Position numbers and translations under genes: made by a program | Origin: an uncultured Saprospiraceae bacterium | GTDB lineage: Bacteria; Bacteroidota; Bacteroidia; Chitinophagales; Saprospiraceae | Direction: 5' to 3' | Assembly: GCA_938008185.1 (NCBI GenBank) | Contig: CALLLR010000030.1 | Location: forward strand, 1-33,412 | DNA: 33,412 bases | Part shown: positions 26,630 to 33,412 of the stretch, in pieces | Layout: every line of letters starts with the position of its first letter | How positions within the stretch are numbered: position 1 is the first letter of the stretch | Notes under the pieces: model-generated | Seen by the model: the letters and a program-made list of their open reading frames with translations, nothing else | What the model was told of the DNA's origin: nothing | Databases searched by the model: none

Positions 26630-27574
26630 ATGAAAAATTTATTAATAATTGTCGCCGGTCTATTTTTGTTACAAACTGCATCGGCGCAGGAAGAAGCGAT
26701 TTTTCGCCAGTATTTTTTAAATCCAATGCTGGTGAATCCCGCTACCGTGGGAGCTGACCGAGAGCATCATAATTTAAATATGAATTTGCGAACCGCTTTT
26801 TCTTCATTTACCGGAGCTCCTAAAACCTATGCGCTGACCTATAATGGTCCCATCGGTAAGCAAGTTGGAGTGGGAGGAATGGTCTACAGCGAAAATATAG
26901 CGGATATCACCCGCTTTCGCGCACAGCTCGCCTATTCAATGGGTATTCAAATCAATGAGGACTTAAAAGTACGGGCTGGATTGAGCCTGGAATATCAGCG
27001 TATGTCCTTGTCTAATTCAGTGATCGATTCCGAACTTTTTGATCCGGGAGATATGACGATTCAAGACAATATTGATGGCCGTAGATTTTTTGATACCTCC
27101 TTAGGTCTTTACGGAGAATACAAAGATATTTATTTTGGTTATGCTGCACCTAACTTGATTCGTACCGTAACGGATGAAATAGCAGAATTACCCGGCGGAC
27201 AGGGTGGTAGTTTCAAATATTATATATTGCACGCTGGTGGCCGTTTTGCGATCAACGACAACAAAGTTAAACTGGAACCTTCCATCATTCTTAGAAATGT
27301 TCGTAACGTGAATACCCACGTGGATGTCAGTATGATGGCTTCTTTTTTAAATGAGCAATTTATTACGGGAGCGATGTTTCGGGCGGGGGCTGGAAATAGC
27401 GTAGGATTTTTATTAGGTACAAAATATAATACCTTGAAATTCATCTATTCTTACGATATATTAGTGGAAGATTTCCAAAGATATAACGGAGGATCACACG
27501 AGATAACTGTCGGCTTTGAATTTGGGCGTAAGGATGGTTCCTTTGACCGCTCAAGAAAATACCGAGATAAGTAG
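26630..27574 (+). CDS. PorP/SprF family type IX secretion membrane protein
   Basis: The protein has 314 residues. A signal peptide (1-19, ending ASAQ) precedes the family hallmark EEAIFRQYFLNPMLVNPATVG, after which the chain is a run of predicted beta strands (outer-membrane barrel), closing with GGSHEITVGFEFGRKDG. In characterised T9SS bacteria PorP/SprF proteins are outer-membrane factors needed for surface delivery of the neighbouring type B substrate. Its place directly after a giant type B adhesin fits that pairing, so it is most likely the dedicated export or attachment partner of the 2680-residue protein. It closes the operon that starts at 17677. Confidence 0.95.
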   Translation: MKNLLIIVAGLFLLQTASAQEEAIFRQYFLNPMLVNPATVGADREHHNLNMNLRTAFSSFTGAPKTYALTYNGPIGKQVGVGGMVYSENIADITRFRAQLAYSMGIQINEDLKVRAGLSLEYQRMSLSNSVIDSELFDPGDMTIQDNIDGRRFFDTSLGLYGEYKDIYFGYAAPNLIRTVTDEIAELPGGQGGSFKYYILHAGGRFAINDNKVKLEPSIILRNVRNVNTHVDVSMMASFLNEQFITGAMFRAGAGNSVGFLLGTKYNTLKFIYSYDILVEDFQRYNGGSHEITVGFEFGRKDGSFDRSRKYRDK

Positions 27575-27654
27575 TATTGCTACAATAAATTCATACTGGT
27601 GGTATTTTAAACCAACCAGCAAAGATAAACCTTAACAATTGGTTTTTGGGATGG

Positions 27655-27682
27655 CCTCTTCCCGGCGCAAGTCGGGAGGGGG
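27655..27682 (+). terminator. GC-rich hairpin ending the adhesin operon
   Basis: CCTCTTCCCG (27655-27664) pairs with CGGGAGGGGG (27673-27682), including two G-U pairs, around an 8-nt loop. The tail is T/C-rich (TTCTCTGGTTTT) rather than a clean T-run, so it is a moderate terminator candidate 80 bp after the sprF-like gene. Confidence 0.55.
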
Positions 27683-27836
27683 CTTCTCTGGTTTTAGGAG
27701 GATAGTAGCTTTAGCGTTAGCCCAAAACACTATTATTAAGAATAAACACTATAGGATCAAACGATGGGTAATCTTACGAATTCTTAAATTTTGCGTAAGC
27801 ACCTAAATAAATTAAAATTTTATATTATTTAATAAA

Positions 27837-27883
27837 TACCTAAAACATGGTATAGAACCTCATTCGATAATCACCCATCTTTG
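27837..27883 (+). promoter_or_regulatory. TACC-N8-GGTA operator with -7-like CATCTTTG (site B)
   Basis: TACC (27837-27840) and GGTA (27849-27852) form the 16-bp dyad, halves TACCTAA and, on the other strand, TACCATG. After 23 bp comes CATCTTTG (27876-27883), seven of eight matches to TAnnTTTG. No -33 TTTG is present. The start site would be near 27889, leading into the HYR/dockerin gene. GATAATC precedes the -7 box here and at site D. Confidence 0.5.
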
Positions 27884-28127
27884 TAATGTTGAGATAATAC
27901 CGGTTTCCCTAACCACCTCCTTTAAGTTCAACAACCTATCAAAACAGTAATAATTTTTAGTAGTATCCCTCCGATACGTGCTATTGCTGTGTAAAAGAAC
28001 AAAACTATGAACCGCGTTTTCATAATAAAAACAAGCGGTCATAAAAAAGAATTTTTTAAATAACTGGTTTGCCAGACAAACCAACCATTTCTACTTTAAC
28101 TCAAGACAATCTGTCCTTGGGCTTTTC

Positions 28128-31100
28128 GTGTTTTTATTAATGCTTCTTCCAGTTTTATTACCCGCACAATGTACGATGATCTGTCGATCCAGTCTTAATT
28201 TATCCTTGCCTGCGGATGGAGAATCTATGATTACTCCCGATATTTTATTGGCGAATCCAGCTTGTGATCCGACCGAATTTTACGTAGAAATAATTGATAA
28301 TCAAGGAAATACAATAGGTGATAAAATAACCTGTAATGAGGTCGGTCAAACTTTAAATGCTGGTGTTTTTCATCAGGTTACGGGGATCTCTTGCTGGACG
28401 ATGATTAGTGTATCCGATTATTTTAAGCCGCAACTAAGCTGTCAGGATACTTTAATTTCCTGTATTAGTGATTATAGCGTGGCCGCGATTGGGAGTCCAG
28501 TCGTAACGGACAATTGTGGCGTGGCGAGTCTTAGTTTTACCGAAAACTTTACCGCACGAGATTGTTTTTATACCAATCCTACCGGAGATATGATTACCGC
28601 CGAATTGATCAGAACCTGGACGGCGACCGACGTAAACGGGAATACTAATTCCTGTACACAATTCATCTATTTGAAGCGAAATACAATTAATGAGGTGGTT
28701 TTTCCCGCCAATCGGGACGATTTTGGGTTGCCAGCGCTGGACTGTAGCCAAAATCCTCAGGATTTAAGTCTGACCGGAGAACCTACCATCGAAAACCGTC
28801 CTTTGCTGACGGTTGGTCATTGTGAGTTAATTGTCAGTTTTAATGATCAGACGATTGAATTTTGTGGTCCCGGTGGGTACCGGATTCTACGAAACTGGCG
28901 GGTAGTCGATTATTGTACGGGTAATTTTAAAGAACATATTCAAATTATCAAAGTAGCGGATAAAACAGCACCAGAGATAAGTTGTATCCCTGATATTCAG
29001 CAATTTACGGATGCCTATTCTTGTGATGCGACTGTGCTTTTACCGACAATGCCGACGACTGATGATTGTTCAGCGGTAACCGTTACACCAAGTTGGGCCT
29101 ACGGTACTGGATTTGGGCCATTTGAGAATATTCCGGTCGGAAGCCACGAAATAACCTATACCGCAACCGATGAATGTGGCAATACTAGTACTTGTAATGT
29201 CTTATTGACGGTGGTGGATAATATCATTCCAGCGATGGTTTGCGAGGGTAATACTCAAGTGGCTTTAACGAGTAATGGAGAAGCTAATATTGCGGCGATT
29301 GCCTTTGATGATGGCAGCTACGATAATTGCCAGATAGATCGTTTCGAAGTGAGCAGAGACAACCAGAACTATGACACTCAGGTGCTTTTTGATTGTGCGG
29401 ATGTATCTACGCCAGTGCTGGTAAGTTTAAGAGCCTATGATATTTATGGGAATTTTAATACTTGCGAAATTATTGTGGAAGTAGTAGATGGAATCAAGCC
29501 GGTGATCGCCTGTCCGTTAACGGTTACTATAGCTTGTAAAGATGACTATGAAGATTTGAATGTAACCGGTTTGCCCGTAGTTTTAGATGCTTGTGGGGTG
29601 GATACGATCTACTATACAGATCAGGTTAACATCAATAGCTGTCACGTAGGAAACGTCGTAAGAACCTGGACGGCTATTGATGTAAATGGAAATCAAAGAG
29701 CTTGTCAACAAGAAATTTTCATTGAAGATAACACATTGTTTGGTGTCAGCTTTCCAGCTAATTATCAAAGCTTTGAATGTGGAGCTGATCTGTCACCTGC
29801 AGTAGCAGGAGCGCCCGTCTTGACCAATCATAATTGTGAAGAAGTAAGTGTGGTGTCTAACGATATTATTCTGCCAATTTCGGCACCTGCTTGTCTGAGG
29901 ATTTTGCGGGAATGGACCGTGATTAACTGGTGTGAATACGAGTTGAACAGCGGGAGTACGGATGGCTATTATAGCTATACGCAGGAAATTATTTTGTCAG
30001 ATACCATTCCTCCGGAAATAAATTGTTTCGCAGATACAGTAGTAGGTGTTTTTAATGCAGATTGTGGTGCGGGATTAGTTAATTTACCTATCATTACCGC
30101 AGAGGACTGTAGCGATAGTATTACCATTGAAAATAATTCTCCTTACGCCTTTTCTTCGGGGGCGGATGCGAGTGGAAATTATCCAGCAGGCGTACATCAG
30201 ATTGTCTATACGGCGAGTGATGGATGCGGAAATTTGACTACTTGTAGCGTTCAGATAACGGTGGAAGATGCCCAGGTACCCAATGCATACTGCGTAGGAA
30301 GTATTACCTTGTTTGTTGGTAATCAAGGGTTTGTGGTGGTTACGCCGGAAATGATAGATTTGGGAAGTACTGATAATTGTACAGATTCGGCAAATTTAAT
30401 ACTTAGTGTAGACCGGGATACGTTTAGATGCTCGGATGTTGGAATGCAGGAAGTAACCTTATCCGTAACGGATGAAAAAGGGAATCGCAATTTTTGTACG
30501 ACAATTGTTAAGGTCCAGAATAACGTTGCGATTTGCCCCGAAACTACGGCCACTTTAAGTGGAAAAATTGCTAAAGAAAACGGCGGTTATGTAGAAGGTT
30601 TTTGGGTTCACTTGACGGGTGATAAAATTGATTCTGTACAAACGGATGCGTTTGGAAATTTTACATTTTTAGAGGTGCCGATAGGAGGTGATTACGAAGT
30701 TAAACCATTTAATAATAGTCAAATTACAAATGGTGTAAATACTTTAGATTTGGTGTTTTTGATTCGGCATTTACTGGAGATAAATACGTTAGATTCTCCT
30801 TACCGGCAATTGGCCTGTGATATTAATGAATCAAAAACAATAACTTCACTGGATATCATTGCCATGCGGCGGGCGATTTTAATAATTGACACACTGTTTA
30901 CCCAAACTGAATCGTGGAAATTTGTGGATGCTGGATTTGATTTTTCAAATGCTACCAATCCCCTTAGGGCAAACTATCAAGAGCGATTTGAGATCATTGG
31001 TCTACAGCAGGATGTAGACACGCTGGATTTTATAGCCGTCAAAATGGGTGATCTGAATGACAATGGTTCCGCACAACCTTTAACGGTAAGCGGGGACACC

Positions 31101-31823
31101 CGTGAAGAAGCACCGGAAGTAAATCTGATGATAAAAGAACAGGAATTAATAAAAGGAACAGAAGTGGCGATTCCGGTATATGCTTCCGACTGGGCATCCG
31201 TTTTGGGATTACAATTTACCGCAGAAACAAGTAGTGCAGTTACTTTAATGGATGTCGTTGTATCCGAATTGGGAGCAGCATTAGGATGGACCCGGGATAA
31301 TTTTGGGATGGATCAGTTGGAAGAGGGAATTTTACGTGGAAGCTGGACTAATGAGAATGGACGGGAAGTACCAGACGGTCTACCACTATTTTTCTTAAAA
31401 GTAAAAGTAAATAAGTCTACCACTGTCGGTGAGATGCTTAAATTGACAGATGAACAGCTAAAAACGGAGGCGTATACTGGTGCCTGGCAGGAAAATATAG
31501 AAACTGGTTCGCTTAAGTTATTGATTGAGGCCCTAATATCTTCCGGAAAAAAACGGATGGACGCTGTAAATGTTTATCCAAACCCAGCACAGGACTATGT
31601 GAAGATTGAATTTTTGCTTTCCGTGGATAGCGAGATCAGGTGGGAAGCCTACGATGCTGTTGGGCGGATAGTAGGGCAGGGTCGTGATCACTCAAGTGCG
31701 GGGACCGTAGAAATGGTGCTACCGCGAAGCGTTTTAGGAAGGAAAGGAGGATCACGCCATCTCAAAATTACCCAGATGGCAACTAATAAGATAATCAATA
31801 CCACCGTCGTGCTGATGGAGTAA
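28128..31823 (+). CDS. Secreted HYR-repeat protein with dockerin-like and cohesin-like modules and T9SS type A sorting domain
   Basis: From the GTG at 28128 the protein has 1231 residues. That start gives a signal peptide with no basic n-region, so the true start is probably upstream; the frame is open from 28029, with an ATA at 28041 giving IKKNFLNNW. About six HYR/Ig-like modules (to about 800) repeat pairs of cysteines and endings such as ITYTATDECGNTSTC. A CnaB-like module (about 805-860) precedes a dockerin-like pair of calcium loops: a degenerate one near 864-877 and a good one, DINESKTITSLD (Asp898, Asn900, Ser902, Thr904, Asp909). A cohesin-like module (about 985-1130) and a type A sorting domain (about 1145-1231, VNVYPNPAQDYVKIEF) finish the chain. 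It should be a surface protein that could bind a partner through the dockerin. A terminator follows. Confidence 0.88.
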   Translation: MFLLMLLPVLLPAQCTMICRSSLNLSLPADGESMITPDILLANPACDPTEFYVEIIDNQGNTIGDKITCNEVGQTLNAGVFHQVTGISCWTMISVSDYFKPQLSCQDTLISCISDYSVAAIGSPVVTDNCGVASLSFTENFTARDCFYTNPTGDMITAELIRTWTATDVNGNTNSCTQFIYLKRNTINEVVFPANRDDFGLPALDCSQNPQDLSLTGEPTIENRPLLTVGHCELIVSFNDQTIEFCGPGGYRILRNWRVVDYCTGNFKEHIQIIKVADKTAPEISCIPDIQQFTDAYSCDATVLLPTMPTTDDCSAVTVTPSWAYGTGFGPFENIPVGSHEITYTATDECGNTSTCNVLLTVVDNIIPAMVCEGNTQVALTSNGEANIAAIAFDDGSYDNCQIDRFEVSRDNQNYDTQVLFDCADVSTPVLVSLRAYDIYGNFNTCEIIVEVVDGIKPVIACPLTVTIACKDDYEDLNVTGLPVVLDACGVDTIYYTDQVNINSCHVGNVVRTWTAIDVNGNQRACQQEIFIEDNTLFGVSFPANYQSFECGADLSPAVAGAPVLTNHNCEEVSVVSNDIILPISAPACLRILREWTVINWCEYELNSGSTDGYYSYTQEIILSDTIPPEINCFADTVVGVFNADCGAGLVNLPIITAEDCSDSITIENNSPYAFSSGADASGNYPAGVHQIVYTASDGCGNLTTCSVQITVEDAQVPNAYCVGSITLFVGNQGFVVVTPEMIDLGSTDNCTDSANLILSVDRDTFRCSDVGMQEVTLSVTDEKGNRNFCTTIVKVQNNVAICPETTATLSGKIAKENGGYVEGFWVHLTGDKIDSVQTDAFGNFTFLEVPIGGDYEVKPFNNSQITNGVNTLDLVFLIRHLLEINTLDSPYRQLACDINESKTITSLDIIAMRRAILIIDTLFTQTESWKFVDAGFDFSNATNPLRANYQERFEIIGLQQDVDTLDFIAVKMGDLNDNGSAQPLTVSGDTREEAPEVNLMIKEQELIKGTEVAIPVYASDWASVLGLQFTAETSSAVTLMDVVVSELGAALGWTRDNFGMDQLEEGILRGSWTNENGREVPDGLPLFFLKVKVNKSTTVGEMLKLTDEQLKTEAYTGAWQENIETGSLKLLIEALISSGKKRMDAVNVYPNPAQDYVKIEFLLSVDSEIRWEAYDAVGRIVGQGRDHSSAGTVEMVLPRSVLGRKGGSRHLKITQMATNKIINTTVVLME

Positions 31824-31856
31824 AATATTTTGTTCTTTATTTGATAGGTTTACCAC

Positions 31857-31895
31857 AAGAAGGTTGAAGTGCAAATTTCACCTTCTTTGTTTTTT
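31857..31895 (+). terminator. Intrinsic terminator
   Basis: AAGAAGG (31857-31863) pairs with CCTTCTT (31881-31887), and the stem extends inward through TGAA/TTTCA with one bulge. TTTTTT follows at 31890-31895. It ends the HYR/dockerin transcript. Confidence 0.85.
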
Positions 31896-31953
31896 GGAGA
31901 GCTTCAGAAAAGAAAATGGTTTAAACAAATAATCATTAGTTGTATATTTTAAT

Positions 31954-32000
31954 TACCTATTTAAAGGTATAGTAATCGGATTAAAATGCCCTTATTTTTA
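31954..32000 (+). promoter_or_regulatory. TACC-N8-GGTA operator with weak -7 element (site C)
   Basis: TACC (31954-31957) and GGTA (31966-31969) form the 16-bp dyad, halves TACCTAT and, on the other strand, TACCTTT. After 23 bp comes TATTTTTA (31993-32000), which differs from TAnnTTTG only in the last base. A possible 24-codon gene starts at 32014. It is the weakest of the four sites. Confidence 0.4.
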
Positions 32001-32013
32001 TAAAAAAAAGTTT

Positions 32014-32088
32014 ATGTTCATTTCTGTACTAATAATACTGTTTGCATTACTCCTACTAAAGGACTGGCAGCGTGAGTTACAGAAGTAA
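32014..32088 (+). CDS. Possible 24-residue single-helix membrane peptide
   Basis: An ATG-to-TAA frame encodes 24 residues: a strongly hydrophobic stretch (MFISVLIILFALLLL) followed by the polar, charged tail KDWQRELQK. This is the layout of bacterial membrane micropeptides. It lies between two operator sites, about 8 nt after the predicted start from site C, so translation would be nearly leaderless. It may be chance; no relative is known to me. Confidence 0.3.
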   Translation: MFISVLIILFALLLLKDWQRELQK

Positions 32089-32129
32089 AAAGCGAAATCA
32101 ATACATTTTTATTTTATTGATATTATATT

Positions 32130-32175
32130 TACCTATATTTGGGTATTTCGGAGGCTTTAGATAATCGTATCTTTG
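32130..32175 (+). promoter_or_regulatory. TACC-N8-GGTA operator with -7 element TATCTTTG (site D)
   Basis: TACC (32130-32133) and GGTA (32142-32145) form the 16-bp dyad, halves TACCTAT (a perfect NarL-type TACYYMT heptamer) and, on the other strand, TACCCAA. Exactly 22 bp later comes TATCTTTG (32168-32175), a full -7 match. This repeats the layout of site A to the base. A second TAnnTTTG match (TATATTTG, 32134-32141) lies inside the dyad. The promoter faces the genes at 32666 and 33104. Confidence 0.6.
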
Positions 32176-32665
32176 TATCATAAGCTTTTAAGATAAAAAA
32201 GCAGGAATAGACAAAACAATATAACAAATACTTAACCCAGGAAACAATATAATTTTATTGAAAAGACTTTGACACTAATCTTTAGGAATCGTTAATTTCT
32301 ACCATCCCCCCCGGTGAATTTACAATTAACAATCATAGATTTCTTTCCGTGTTATCTTCATTTTGGGTTTGTACCATATTATATACTTATAGCAAGTTTT
32401 TATAACCAAAACATAGATACCCATGAGTTGTATTCGTCTACGCGTTTCCAATCAAACACTTCTTCTTTTGAAAATCAACAATATTATTTTTAATATAAAA
32501 TTTAAATACTAGTAATCTTATAATTTAACAATTTCATTATTGATAAATTTATTGTTGGGCTATTGTCCAGCACTAAGCTTACTGTCATTATCCATAGAAG
32601 GAAATTATATTCATATATAGTCCTTATTATTTTTTAATTATTTTTTTAACCAAAAATTTTATCTC

Positions 32666-33064
32666 ATGAAAAAAACAATTTTGAATTTCAGCGATTCAGG
32701 ACTGTCAAAAAAGGTACGCATGATGCTTGGTGCATTTGTGGTAGCCTTTTTTGCACTCGGCCTGCAATCTGCTCAGGCTCAGTATCTTCCAGTGGAAGCT
32801 GCAGTTGAACGCCTTGGAACTGAAATCACGTTAATCCAAAGTTCACCTTCGGCAGATTTTGCTGGATTGGAAGTGGATGCTCCTGAGTCTAATGAACTAC
32901 AAAACCTTTATTACAAAGGCGTAGCTCAAGAGATCAAGAAATCCTTGAACGTACAGCAAGCAATTGATACTCATCACATTGCATTTTTAGAAAAATTCTC
33001 AACGGCTGTAACTGCTAAGGCTGTTCAGTACCGTTCAGAAGTAGAACTAATGTTAGCAGATTAG
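32666..33064 (+). CDS. Small secreted protein of unknown function
   Basis: The protein has 132 residues. It begins with an extended signal peptide: MKKTILNFSDSG, a basic segment KKVR, a hydrophobic core and cleavage likely after QSAQA (about residue 38). The mature part of about 94 residues is mostly predicted helical, mildly acidic and without cysteine, and shows no domain that I recognise and no T9SS sorting domain. It starts after the long leader from site D. The next gene begins 39 bp downstream on the same strand, so the two are probably co-transcribed. It may be a periplasmic accessory of the secreted protein that follows; that is only positional inference. Confidence 0.8.
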   Translation: MKKTILNFSDSGLSKKVRMMLGAFVVAFFALGLQSAQAQYLPVEAAVERLGTEITLIQSSPSADFAGLEVDAPESNELQNLYYKGVAQEIKKSLNVQQAIDTHHIAFLEKFSTAVTAKAVQYRSEVELMLAD

Positions 33065-33103
33065 TATTCATTTTTTATGTTAAACTATTAAATTTAAATC
33101 TCA

Positions 33104-33412
33104 ATGAAAAAACGAATTTTTACAAACCTAAAGAAGCAAACGCTATCCATGTTATGGATGGTTTGTCTTCTTCTTGGTGCGAACATGGCAACGGCGCAGG
33201 ACGTATGTTCCACTGCTACGCCTTTAGCTACGGACGAATTCAACGTTTGTACTAATATTTCGGCTAGTAACGCTGGCCTTACCAACTCCGGCCAAACTCC
33301 AGCTCCTAGCTGTGGTCTTTGGAGTGGAGGATCTATCGATAACTGGTTCTCTATTGAAGTTCCAGAAAGTGGAATTCTCGAGATTCAGGTTTCTAACGGT
33401 GTCGGATCTACC
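33104..33412 (+). CDS. Secreted protein, N-terminal part (cut by window end)
   Basis: An ATG at 33104 opens a frame that runs without a stop to the last base (103 codons). It begins with a signal peptide (MKKRIFTNLKKQTL, hydrophobic core, cleavage after MATAQ near residue 32). The mature part starts DVCSTATPLATDEF. A segment DNWFSIEVPESGILEIQV resembles the W-x-F/V-x-P-x-SG-x-L strand pair of PPC (pre-peptidase C-terminal) or CUB-like beta-sandwich modules in large Bacteroidota surface proteins. It is probably a large T9SS-exported protein, but its C-terminus is not visible. It follows the 132-residue gene in the same presumed transcript. Confidence 0.82.
   Translation, partial: MKKRIFTNLKKQTLSMLWMVCLLLGANMATAQDVCSTATPLATDEFNVCTNISASNAGLTNSGQTPAPSCGLWSGGSIDNWFSIEVPESGILEIQVSNGVGST

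Larger units (their letters stand above)
27575..28127. other. Intergenic region with hairpins and an activator-type promoter
   Basis: The gap contains an AAACCAA/TTGGTTT stem (27609-27645), a GC-rich hairpin (27655-27682), a TTACG ... CGTAA motif with AGCACCTA (27774-27805) and operator site B with its -7 element (27837-27883). From 28007 on it contains sequence that probably encodes the true N-terminus of the next protein. A minus-strand open frame (27860-28084) crosses the promoter and does not look like a gene. Confidence 0.6.
31896..32665 (+). other. Noncoding stretch with two operator sites and a long leader
   Basis: Operator sites C (31954) and D (32130) flank a possible 24-codon gene (32014-32088). 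From about 32181 a leader of about 485 nt runs to the start at 32666. It contains a 29-codon frame (32423-32512) that I do not support as a gene, and ends in the T/A-rich tract typical before start codons here. No terminator hairpin was seen in this leader. Confidence 0.55.

Noticed and set aside
27860-28084. 74-codon minus-strand frame before the HYR gene
   Set aside because: It is antisense to the promoter and n-region of the HYR gene, with unconvincing composition.
32423-32512. 29-codon frame in the leader of the gene at 32666
   Set aside because: Low-complexity composition at the end (IFNIKFKY) and no supporting context.

Overview
The window looks like the chromosome of a Bacteroidota bacterium, probably class Saprospiria (Lewinella/Haliscomenobacter-like). 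The evidence is moderate GC with AT-rich leaders, Bacteroidota promoter elements (TTTG, about 20 bp, TAnnTTTG), almost no Shine-Dalgarno sites, type IX secretion (T9SS) C-terminal sorting domains of types A and B, a PorP/SprF protein, SprB repeats and a DUF2795 protein. The genus is an inference. No rRNA, tRNA, CRISPR array, transposase or phage gene was seen.

Left part (1-8300, housekeeping and small genes): the start of a minus-strand CBM48/isoamylase-N protein; a secreted protein with two NTF2-like modules; a minus-strand operon of a double-length D-Ala-D-Ala ligase, a membrane PASTA protein (ATGA overlap) and a single-domain rhodanese; a divergent DinF/NorM-type MATE transporter; a DUF2795 protein; and a small lipoprotein. 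Short 7-, 8- and 15-bp tandem repeats sit in several gaps.

Middle part (8400-15900, cell envelope): a 1177-residue predicted outer-membrane beta-barrel protein and a 1215-residue secreted M12B-like metalloprotease with a P-domain and a type A sorting domain. The protease has a textbook Bacteroidota promoter and a strong terminator.

Right part (16100-33412, regulated surface proteins): an orphan NarL/FixJ response regulator comes first. Next is an operon of a one-module cohesin-like protein, a 2680-residue adhesin (four cohesin-like modules, about 25 SprB repeats, type B sorting domain) and its SprF-like partner. It is followed by a 1231-residue HYR protein carrying a dockerin-like module, a cohesin-like module and a type A sorting domain, and then by two small-to-unknown secreted proteins, the last cut by the window edge.

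The main discovery candidate joins these right-hand genes. Four copies of a 16-bp dyad, TACC-N8-GGTA, lie in the gaps before them, each 22-23 bp upstream of a full or near -7 element, so each centres near -42. The dyad has the geometry of a NarL-type 7-2-7 site, and the nearest regulator is a NarL-type protein. I propose a response-regulator-controlled surface-adhesion regulon whose products may assemble through cohesin-dockerin contacts and be exported by T9SS. The transcript leaders are long (about 150-720 nt), and one carries a strong terminator hairpin just before the adhesin operon.
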